Of a stretch of DNA of 5,059 nt, positions 1-5,059 are shown piece after piece. Every line of letters starts with the position of its first letter. Within the stretch, counting starts at the first letter, position 1. The translations under genes and the position numbers were made by a program. The notes under the pieces are model-generated. The model was not told where the DNA came from and made no database searches. It saw only the letters and a list, made by a program, of their open reading frames with translations. Origin of the DNA: Thermoleophilia bacterium (GTDB lineage Bacteria > Actinomycetota > Thermoleophilia > Miltoncostaeales > Miltoncostaeaceae); NCBI GenBank assembly GCA_029861485.1, contig JAOTZF010000145.1:1-5059 (forward strand). Reading direction: 5' to 3'.

Positions 1-932
1 AGCGCGTCCTCAATGGCCCGGGTAGCGTTGGCATAGGCCTCCTCGGCCTCCGAGATCAGTCGTCCGCTCATTTCCCGCTCGGCGTTCAGACCCTTCACGA
101 GCGTGCCCAGGTCGCGACCGGTCGCGCGGAGGCCGGCGGTGATGCCGCGGGCGATCGCCGCACGGCGCGTGTCCGGTGAGGAGAGCCCGGTCACCCAGCT
201 CCGGATCGGCTCGAGGTCGCGCGGCTGCAGCTCGCCGTCCTCGGTCAGTCCGAGGTTGGCCGTAAACAGGGTCACGTCCTTGAGCCCCACCTCGGCCAGG
301 CGCTCGGTGGCAAGAGCGATGACCTCGTCCCGCGAGTCGGATGCCAGCTTGTTGATGATCACCGCGATCGGGCGACCCGTGTCGCCGGCGCGGCGCAGAT
401 AGTCCAAGGGGCGCTTGTCGCCATAGCGGCGGGGCGTTGTGACCCACAACCAGAGGTCGGCTGCGGCGAGTAGCCGGTCGGCCATCAGGCGGTTGCTCGA
501 CGCAACCGAATCGATGTCGGGCGAGTCGATCAACGCCATCCCGGCGGGCAGCTGCTCGCTGGGAGAGATCGTGACCTCCGTACCGCCGGCCTCCTCGGTG
601 AGAGCGAGGAACGCCTGGGCCGAGAACCACTCCAAATCGTCGGGGTGGCAGACCAGAACCGGGGCAGTCGTGGTCGGCCGACGGGCGCCCGCGGCTGAGA
701 TCTCGACGCCTGCGATCGAGTTGATCGTGGTGGACTTGCCTGCCCCTGTCGACCCGCCGACGACCACCACGGCGGCGGCGTCGAGATCGGCGAGGCGGGG
801 GAGCAAATGCCCCTCGATGGCCGCCGCCGCCCGGTCGCGCGAGTCGCGCGCCTCCGCGATCAGGGGCTCCGCGTCGACCTTAAGGACTGCGCGCGAGGAG
901 TCCTCACGCGCCTTCTCCAGCAGCGCGCGCAC
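1..932 (-). CDS. Dynamin-superfamily GTPase, partial (C-terminus beyond base 1)
   Basis: Seen: one open minus-strand frame with no stop down to base 1, about 310 residues from the GTG at 932. Numbered from that GTG, it has a P-loop GGSTGAGKST at 59-68, a switch I-like RPTTTAPV at 85-92, a G3-like DSPDID at 136-141, and INKLASD with NK at 194-195. A charged helical stretch precedes the P-loop, and a likely helical segment (about 265-310) follows the G domain. Known: dynamin-like proteins bind and hydrolyse GTP and often remodel membranes; actinobacterial relatives carry the same GGSTGAGKS and RPTT signatures. Inferred: a dynamin-like protein with its helical, possibly membrane-contacting half outside the window. 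The expected Asp of NKxD is Ala, with an Asp two residues later. The start is uncertain: GTG 932 is the first canonical start, but its GAGG lies almost against it; an ATA at 965 has a better-spaced ribosome site. Transcribed divergently from ftsH. The GTPase call is firm; the cellular role is unknown. Confidence 0.88.
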   Translation of the reverse strand, partial: MRALLEKAREDSSRAVLKVDAEPLIAEARDSRDRAAAAIEGHLLPRLADLDAAAVVVVGGSTGAGKSTTINSIAGVEISAAGARRPTTTAPVLVCHPDDLEWFSAQAFLALTEEAGGTEVTISPSEQLPAGMALIDSPDIDSVASSNRLMADRLLAAADLWLWVTTPRRYGDKRPLDYLRRAGDTGRPIAVIINKLASDSRDEVIALATERLAEVGLKDVTLFTANLGLTEDGELQPRDLEPIRSWVTGLSSPDTRRAAIARGITAGLRATGRDLGTLVKGLNAEREMSGRLISEAEEAYANATRAIEDA

Positions 933-970
933 TTCCTCGAGCGAATCCGGGTCAAGTCCGGCTATGGGTG

Positions 971-977
971 CCCCCCT
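971..977 (-). promoter_or_regulatory. Purine-rich Shine-Dalgarno-like site ahead of an ATA codon
   Basis: On the minus strand AGGGGGG lies 5 bases before an in-frame ATA (965-963), an ideal distance for a ribosome-binding site. The GTPase frame stays open upstream to a TAG at about 1025-1023 but has no ATG, GTG or TTG there. Either ATA (a rare start codon) is used, or the gene starts at GTG 932, or one base of an original ATG is mutated or misread. A five-codon frame, ATG GAC GTC GCC TGA, ends on this site and may be chance. Confidence 0.35.
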
Positions 978-1007
978 CAGGCGACGTCCATCGCGGACGC
1001 ACGCGGA

Positions 1008-1013
1008 AGGATA
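1008..1013 (-). promoter_or_regulatory. Candidate -10 box for the GTPase gene
   Basis: Minus strand TATCCT fits the TAnnnT form of a housekeeping -10 element and would place the transcript start near 1001, about 36 bases before the ATA at 965 and about 70 before the GTG at 932. The only -35-like hexamer nearby, TTGCAG at 1039-1034, is 20 bases away, which is too far for a normal spacer. Supported by position and the -10 match only. Confidence 0.3.
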
Positions 1014-1025
1014 AACCGCCGGCTA

Positions 1026-1052
1026 CTCGCCGCCTGCAACCCGGTGGGCGAG
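1026..1052. repeat. Short inverted repeat in the divergent intergenic region
   Basis: CTCGCC (1026-1031) and GGCGAG (1047-1052) are perfect 6-base arms around a 15-base centre. The element lies upstream of the candidate GTPase -10 box, where an operator could sit. Arms this short arise often by chance at this GC content, so function is only a possibility. Confidence 0.25.
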
Positions 1053-1060
1053 CGCGAAGG

Positions 1061-1097
1061 CCTGGGGACGGTCCGAGGGAACCGGCCTCTACCCAGG
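1061..1097. repeat. Composite inverted repeat upstream of ftsH
   Basis: An outer pair CCTGGG (1061-1066) and CCCAGG (1092-1097) encloses an inner hairpin: CGGTCC (1069-1074) pairs with GGAACCG (1078-1084) with one bulged A and a GAG loop. It ends about 28 bases before the candidate ftsH -10 box. It could be an operator or, if transcription starts further upstream, a structured leader. It does not match the CIRCE or HAIR heat-shock operators as I know them. Confidence 0.3.
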
Positions 1098-1124
1098 TGG
1101 GGTCCTCGATAAAAGTCTCACTGC

Positions 1125-1130
1125 TACCCT
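1125..1130 (+). promoter_or_regulatory. Candidate -10 box for ftsH
   Basis: TACCCT fits TAnnnT and lies 11 bases before the ftsH ATG, so transcription would begin only about 4 to 5 bases ahead of the start codon. The bases just before the ATG (CATCCAGAGCC) contain no convincing Shine-Dalgarno sequence, which agrees with a nearly leaderless mRNA. No good -35 hexamer is seen 16 to 18 bases upstream. Confidence 0.33.
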
Positions 1131-1141
1131 CATCCAGAGCC

Positions 1142-3067
1142 ATGCAGCGCTTCCTCAAGTCCGCGGCGTTCCCGATCCTGATCATCATCCTCTTGGCCTT
1201 CGTGGCCCAGAGGCTGGTCTCCTCTGGCGGAGATGAGGCCCCGGATCCGACCTTCAACCAGTTTCTGGGCTTCATCGAGCAAAACCAGGTCACCGAGGCC
1301 GAGATCAAGGCCGAGCCCCAGAAGGTCACCTACACCCTGGCTGACGGCGATGAGTTCACCACCGGCTACCCGGATGAGTACGCCGATCGGCTGGCCGACA
1401 AGTTCACCGCCGCAGAGGTGCCGTTCACCGTCGAGGGCCGCGGCGGCAACTCACTTTTGCGCTTCTTCCTTACCTTGGCGCCGTTCGCGCTGTTTTTGAT
1501 CTTCTTCCTGTTCATCCTGAACCGCATGCAAGGCGGCGGCGGCAAGGTGATGAGCTTCGGCAAGTCCAAGGCCAAGCGCATGGCCGTCGATGCCCCCAAG
1601 GTGACCTTCGATGATGTCGCCGGCGCCGATGAGGCGGTCGAGGAGCTCCATGAGATCAAGGAGTTCCTGGAGAACCCCAAGAAGTTCCAGTCCCTCGGGG
1701 CCCGCATCCCCAAGGGCGTATTGCTGTTCGGGCCGCCGGGCACCGGCAAGACCCTGCTCGCCAGAGCGGTGGCCGGCGAGGCCGGGGTGCCGTTCTATTC
1801 GATCTCCGGCTCGGATTTCGTGGAGATGTTCGTCGGGGTCGGCGCAAGCCGGGTGCGCGACCTGTTTGAGCAGGCCAAGCAGAGCAGCCCCTGCATCATC
1901 TTCATGGACGAGATCGACGCGGTCGGCCGCCACCGCGGCGCGGGCCTGGGCGGCGGCCATGATGAGCGCGAGCAGACCCTCAACCAGCTGCTGGTCGAGA
2001 TGGACGGCTTTGAGATGAAGGACAACATCATCCTCATCGCCGCCACCAACCGCCCCGACATCCTCGATCCGGCCCTGCTTCGGCCCGGGCGCTTTGACCG
2101 CCAGGTGGTGGTCGATCGCCCCGACCGCGACGGTCGGGCGGCGATCCTGAGGGTCCACACCAAGGGCAAGCCGATCGCCGGCGAGATCGAGCTTCAGGTA
2201 TTGGCCGGCCAGACCCCGGGCTTCACCGGGGCCGATCTGTCGAACCTGGTCAACGAGGCCGCCCTGATCGCCGCCCGCAAGGGCCGCTCGACGATCGGCC
2301 AGGACGAGCTCGAGGAGGGCATCATGCGCGTGATCGCCGGCCCCGAGAAAAAGAGCCGCCTGCTGGGCGAAAAAGAGCGCGCCATCACCGCCTACCACGA
2401 GATGGGCCACGCCCTGGTGGGCCACTACCTGCCCCATGCCGACCCGGTGCACAAGATCTCGATCGTGAGCCGCGGCCAGGCGCTCGGCTACACGATCTCG
2501 ATGCCCGAGTCAGACGCCTTTCTCACCACCCGGGCCCAGCTTGAGGACACCATGGCGATGAGCCTGGGCGGGCGCAGCGCCGAGGAGCTGATCTTCGGCG
2601 AGATCACCACCGGCGCGGCCAATGACATCGAGAAGATCACCGCCACCGCCAAGGCGATGACGATGCGCTACGGCATGAGTGACAAGCTCGGCCCGCGGGT
2701 GCTCGGCTCAAGTGCCCACGCGCCGTTTTTGGGCAAGGAGATGTCCTCAGAGCCGGACTACTCGGATGAGATGGCCAAGCTGATCGACTCCGAGATCCGG
2801 CGCATCATCGAGGAGGCCCACCAGCGCGCCAGAGACGTGCTGGTCGAGCACCGCGAGCCACTTGAGCGCATCTCCAAGATCCTGCTCAAGCGCGAGACCA
2901 TCGACCGCGAGCAGTTCCTCAAGCTGCTTGAGGGGGTAGCTGAGGAGGTCGTGTTCGCCGAGCACGACTCCAACCAGGGCGCCCCCGCCGACACCTCCCC
3001 TGAGCGCGCCCCCAGCCGCTCGGCGCTGCCCTACCCGGCGGCCCCCCCGCGGCCGGTGGAGGGGTAG
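1142..3067 (+). CDS. ftsH: ATP-dependent zinc metalloprotease FtsH
   Basis: Membrane-anchored AAA+ protease that unfolds and degrades misassembled membrane proteins and selected cytosolic proteins, normally as a hexamer. Seen, in 641 residues (typical family length): membrane helix 1 at about 8-26, a small extracytoplasmic domain at about 30-103, helix 2 at about 105-127, then a Gly-rich linker. AAA+ module: Walker A GPPGTGKT 197-204, pore loop F230-V-G, Walker B with D256-E257, sensor N303, arginine fingers R317 and R320. Protease domain: zinc site HEMGH 419-423 with catalytic E420 and probable third ligand D495 (GAAND). The tail from about 611 is Pro/Ala-rich and probably disordered. Start: the frame is open upstream to a GTG at 968, but that part is hydrophilic, overlaps the divergent GTPase start region, and would put about 65 polar residues before helix 1, so ATG 1142 is chosen. 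All catalytic residues are present; HEMGH replaces the commoner HEAGH at a non-ligand position. The following comEC is 115 bases away behind stem-loops, so it is probably not co-transcribed. Confidence 0.98.
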   Translation: MQRFLKSAAFPILIIILLAFVAQRLVSSGGDEAPDPTFNQFLGFIEQNQVTEAEIKAEPQKVTYTLADGDEFTTGYPDEYADRLADKFTAAEVPFTVEGRGGNSLLRFFLTLAPFALFLIFFLFILNRMQGGGGKVMSFGKSKAKRMAVDAPKVTFDDVAGADEAVEELHEIKEFLENPKKFQSLGARIPKGVLLFGPPGTGKTLLARAVAGEAGVPFYSISGSDFVEMFVGVGASRVRDLFEQAKQSSPCIIFMDEIDAVGRHRGAGLGGGHDEREQTLNQLLVEMDGFEMKDNIILIAATNRPDILDPALLRPGRFDRQVVVDRPDRDGRAAILRVHTKGKPIAGEIELQVLAGQTPGFTGADLSNLVNEAALIAARKGRSTIGQDELEEGIMRVIAGPEKKSRLLGEKERAITAYHEMGHALVGHYLPHADPVHKISIVSRGQALGYTISMPESDAFLTTRAQLEDTMAMSLGGRSAEELIFGEITTGAANDIEKITATAKAMTMRYGMSDKLGPRVLGSSAHAPFLGKEMSSEPDYSDEMAKLIDSEIRRIIEEAHQRARDVLVEHREPLERISKILLKRETIDREQFLKLLEGVAEEVVFAEHDSNQGAPADTSPERAPSRSALPYPAAPPRPVEG

Positions 3068-3071
3068 CGGC

Positions 3072-3090
3072 CGCAGGCGCCTCGCCTGCG
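3072..3090 (+). terminator. GC-rich stem-loop just after ftsH
   Basis: CGCAGGCG (3072-3079) and CGCCTGCG (3083-3090) form a perfect 8-bp stem with a 3-base loop, starting 4 bases after the ftsH stop. No T-run follows, so it is not a classical intrinsic terminator, but U-tract-poor hairpins are common gene ends in high-GC actinobacteria. It may instead protect the ftsH mRNA 3' end. Confidence 0.5.
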
Positions 3091-3122
3091 CGGTGATCTG
3101 AGTCTGCTGCCACACGTGATGC

Positions 3123-3167
3123 GGCACGCCTAAGCGCGCCTCGGCGCGCCCTACCGGTGAGCGTGCC
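3123..3167 (+). terminator. Nested stem-loop between ftsH and comEC
   Basis: Outer arms GGCACGC (3123-3129) and GCGTGCC (3161-3167) enclose an inner hairpin in which GCGCGC (3134-3139) pairs with GCGCGC (3144-3149) around CTCG. No T-run follows. It may be a second ftsH terminator. Because its right arm ends 3 bases before the candidate comEC -10 box, it may also or instead influence comEC. Its core shares GCGCCTCG (3136-3143) with the upstream hairpin (3077-3084). Confidence 0.4.
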
Positions 3168-3170
3168 ACC

Positions 3171-3176
3171 TAGCGT
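3171..3176 (+). promoter_or_regulatory. Candidate -10 box for a leaderless comEC transcript
   Basis: TAGCGT fits TAnnnT and ends 6 bases before the GTG at 3183, the spacing expected if transcription begins on the G of the start codon. No Shine-Dalgarno sequence precedes that GTG, which also points to a leaderless mRNA. The TAG of this box is also the in-frame stop that closes the comEC frame upstream. No clear -35 element is seen. Confidence 0.38.
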
Positions 3177-3182
3177 CGCGGT

Positions 3183-5059
3183 GTGGGGTTCGCGACAGAG
3201 AGGTGGCCGCCGGCGCCGCTTGCACTTCGGCTCGCACCCCATCTGTTGGTCGCGAGCCTGCTCCTCGGGCTGGTTGCGTCCCTGGTGTTTCGTCCCTCGC
3301 TCGGCATGGGGCTGCCGGTGATCGCGGGCTTGGGGATCGCCGGCCTGGCCGCCCTACGCGGATCACGCCCGGCGACGGCGATCGCCCTGGTTGCCGGCTG
3401 CCTCATCGGATCGGGGTGGGTGTGGGGGGGCGCGCGCCTGGACGCCACGCAGCCACCGGCACTCGAGCTGCCCCAGCGAGTCTCGGGGACCGTGAGCGTG
3501 GCAGGCCCTGCGACGCAGGCCGGCGATGGGCGGGTTCGCCTTCGCCTGAGGGCCGAGCACCTCATGGGCGCGGGCGATCGGTGGCTTCCGGAGGGCCTCC
3601 GAATGCTGGCGTGGATCGACGACGCGAGGCCCCCTCAAGGCGCATTGCTGCGCGTGGACGGGGAGCTGCGGCGTCCGGCGTCTGGAGCTGCCCCCGACTG
3701 GTGGCGTAGCTACCTGCGGCGCCAGCGAATCGGCGCGCGCCTGGAAGTGGATGACATCGAGGTCGTCGGTCGGCGGGGCGGGCTGGAGGGTCTGCGTTAC
3801 CGGTGGCGCGCGTGGACGGCCCGCCACGCTGCCATCGGCCTCGACGGTGATCGTCGCGCGATGGTTCGGGGCATGGCGCTCGGCGGCGGAGCGGAGCTCT
3901 CCGAGTCATCCGCTCGGGCAATGCGCGACGCAGGGGTCTGGCACCTGCTCGCGGTCAGCGGCCAGAACGTCACCGTCGTGGCAATCGCCGTACTGGGGTT
4001 GCTGAGGGCGGCCGGCGTGTCCCGACGATCCGGAGTGCTTGCGGCCATTCTCGCGCTCGTCGCCTACTGCCTGGCATGCGACGGCGGCGCCAGCGTCGGG
4101 CGTGCGGGCGTCGTCGGCGCCCTGGGGCTGCTTGGTGAGCTGAACTCCTTGGCACGGCTTCGCTGGCATTTGCTGCTGGTGGCGCTCGTGTCGCTGCTGG
4201 CATTCGACCCGCGATCGCTCGGCGATCCCGGGTTGCAGCTCTCCTTTGCCGCCGTGGTCGGCCTGTTCGTCGCTGCGCCTCCGGTAGCCGGGTTCCTCGA
4301 GGGGTGGATGCCACCGCGCGTCGCGCAACTGGCGGGTCTGGCGGCGGGCGCCGGGCTCGCCACAGCACCCGTGGTCGTGTGGCACTTCGAGCGAGTCTCT
4401 ATCGCAGGACTGGCGGTCAACGTCGTCGCCGTGCCGCTGGCCGCCCCCGTCGTGGTCGTGGCGCTCGTGGGCATCCCGGCAGCAGCCGTTCATCCGGCGG
4501 CGGGAGAAGTGTGCGCCCAGCTTGCGGGCCTCGGGGCCGAGGCGATCCTGCAGATGGCCCGCGTCTCGGCCCGCGTACCCGCGGCGGCGGTGGACCTGCC
4601 TCGGGCCGTCGCGCCGGCGCTGATCGCGCTGCCCGCCCTGCCTCACCTGGCGCGGCGGGTGCTGCCTGCCATGCGGCCTGTTCAGAGGCGTCTTGTGGGC
4701 GGGGCGGCCGTAGTGGTGTTGGCGGGGTTGATCGCCCTCGGCGGCGCCCGGCCCGAGCCGTGGCCGGTGTCGCCCGAGCTCAGGATTCTGGACGTCGGCC
4801 AGGGGAATGCCGCGCTTTTGAGGAGCCCGGCGGGTGAGGCCGCGCTGATCGACACCGGGCCGCCCGGCTCGCCCGCGCCGCTCGAGGGACGCCTCCGGCA
4901 ACTCGGCGTGGGGCGTATCGACCTGCTGGTGTTGAGTCATGGCTCCCTCGACCATGTCGGCGGACTCGAGGCCCTGCTGGCGCGAGCGGCGCCGCGGCTG
5001 GTCGCCCTCGGGCCGGAGATTCCCCCGGATCAGCGTGCGCGCTTGGATCGGCGCCTCGG
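3183..5059 (+). CDS. comEC: ComEC/Rec2 family competence protein, partial (C-terminus beyond base 5059)
   Basis: Known role: ComEC is the polytopic channel that takes single-stranded DNA across the cytoplasmic membrane in natural transformation. Seen in about 625 residues (families run about 700-800): hydrophobic helices at about 18-37, 42-58 and 64-82; a soluble, probably OB-fold-like region about 95-195; then the competence membrane domain about 225-520 with family marks HLLAVSGQNV (254-263), DGGASVGRAG (300-309), DPGLQLSFAAVVGL (348-361) and VNVVAVPL (412-419). A metallo-beta-lactamase-like domain begins at about 533 with DVGQGNA (537-543), LIDTG (555-559) and SHGSLDHVGG (585-594), so at least two usual acidic or His positions are altered (N542, S588). 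Start: an in-frame TAG at 3171 leaves GTG 3183 as the first canonical start; the next, TTG 3246, would cut into the first helix. No ComEA-like DNA receptor gene lies upstream, although comEA often precedes comEC. Family assignment is firm; active DNA uptake in this organism is not shown. Confidence 0.95.
   Translation, partial: MGFATERWPPAPLALRLAPHLLVASLLLGLVASLVFRPSLGMGLPVIAGLGIAGLAALRGSRPATAIALVAGCLIGSGWVWGGARLDATQPPALELPQRVSGTVSVAGPATQAGDGRVRLRLRAEHLMGAGDRWLPEGLRMLAWIDDARPPQGALLRVDGELRRPASGAAPDWWRSYLRRQRIGARLEVDDIEVVGRRGGLEGLRYRWRAWTARHAAIGLDGDRRAMVRGMALGGGAELSESSARAMRDAGVWHLLAVSGQNVTVVAIAVLGLLRAAGVSRRSGVLAAILALVAYCLACDGGASVGRAGVVGALGLLGELNSLARLRWHLLLVALVSLLAFDPRSLGDPGLQLSFAAVVGLFVAAPPVAGFLEGWMPPRVAQLAGLAAGAGLATAPVVVWHFERVSIAGLAVNVVAVPLAAPVVVVALVGIPAAAVHPAAGEVCAQLAGLGAEAILQMARVSARVPAAAVDLPRAVAPALIALPALPHLARRVLPAMRPVQRRLVGGAAVVVLAGLIALGGARPEPWPVSPELRILDVGQGNAALLRSPAGEAALIDTGPPGSPAPLEGRLRQLGVGRIDLLVLSHGSLDHVGGLEALLARAAPRLVALGPEIPPDQRARLDRRL

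Noticed and set aside
10..1014. Several other open frames on both strands over the GTPase, including 10-630 minus and 439-1014 plus
   Set aside because: Only the frame described as the GTPase contains P-loop, switch I and G3 motifs in the right order; the others are Arg/Ser/Ala-rich shadows.
968..1141. N-terminal extension of ftsH to a GTG at 968
   Set aside because: It would add 58 polar, Arg/Pro-rich residues before the first membrane helix, overlaps the start region of the divergent GTPase, and has no family match; ATG 1142 gives the normal FtsH N-terminus and length.
1451..2452. Long minus-strand open frame (333 aa) opposite ftsH
   Set aside because: It is antisense to the conserved AAA+ and protease motifs; Ala/Gly/Leu/Asp-rich composition is what a mirrored high-GC gene gives, and no domain is recognisable.
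3113..3118. CACGTG palindrome in the ftsH-comEC spacer
   Set aside because: A single 6-base palindrome is expected often by chance and matches no bacterial operator that I can support here.
3203..3709. Plus-strand open frame (168 aa) inside the start of comEC
   Set aside because: Low-complexity Arg/Gly/Pro product in another frame of comEC, which itself shows membrane helices and family motifs.
3906..4955. Long minus-strand open frame (349 aa) opposite comEC
   Set aside because: Rich in Arg, Gln, His and Gly with no hydrophobic core; it is a shadow of the comEC reading frame.
1..5059. CRISPR array, insertion sequence, prophage or tRNA/rRNA gene
   Set aside because: No regularly spaced direct repeats, transposase or integrase motifs, flanking terminal repeats, or cloverleaf/rRNA-like segments were recognised; coding and spacer sequence account for the window.

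Overview
This is a high-GC bacterial window with a conventional gene layout. It holds one complete gene, ftsH, and two genes cut by the window edges: a dynamin-like GTPase at the left and comEC at the right. GC richness, GTG starts, the GTPase type (closest in remembered sequence style to actinobacterial proteins) and the FtsH style (HEMGH zinc site, long C-terminal helical region ending in a Pro/Ala-rich tail) suggest an actinomycete, perhaps a Thermoleophilia-like lineage. That placement comes from memory of family sequences, not from a search.

Layout. Bases 1 to about 932 (possibly 965), minus strand: N-terminal part of a dynamin-superfamily GTPase, with P-loop, switch I and DSPD motif all visible; its C-terminus lies left of base 1. 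Bases about 933-1141: divergent intergenic region with candidate promoters for both directions and two inverted repeats. Bases 1142-3067, plus strand: complete ftsH (641 aa), the membrane-anchored AAA+ zinc protease. Bases 3068-3182: intergenic region with two strong GC-rich stem-loops that share an 8-base core, then a TAnnnT box close to the next start. Bases 3183-5059, plus strand: comEC, with the soluble N-terminal region, the competence-type membrane domain and the first part of the C-terminal metallo-beta-lactamase-like domain; the gene runs off the right edge.

How they fit together. All three products act at or near the cytoplasmic membrane: FtsH removes damaged or unwanted membrane proteins, ComEC is the DNA-uptake channel, and the dynamin-like GTPase belongs to a family linked to membrane remodelling. 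I see no sign that they form one pathway. The GTPase is transcribed divergently, and the hairpins between ftsH and comEC argue for separate transcription units.

I do not see a new biological system here. The points most worth checking are changed residues at two metal-site motifs of the ComEC hydrolase-like domain, a GTPase frame that lacks a canonical start codon where the best ribosome-binding site lies, and a recurring lack of ribosome-binding sites with TAnnnT boxes just upstream of start codons, which suggests leaderless mRNAs. No tRNA, rRNA, CRISPR array, insertion sequence or phage element was recognised.
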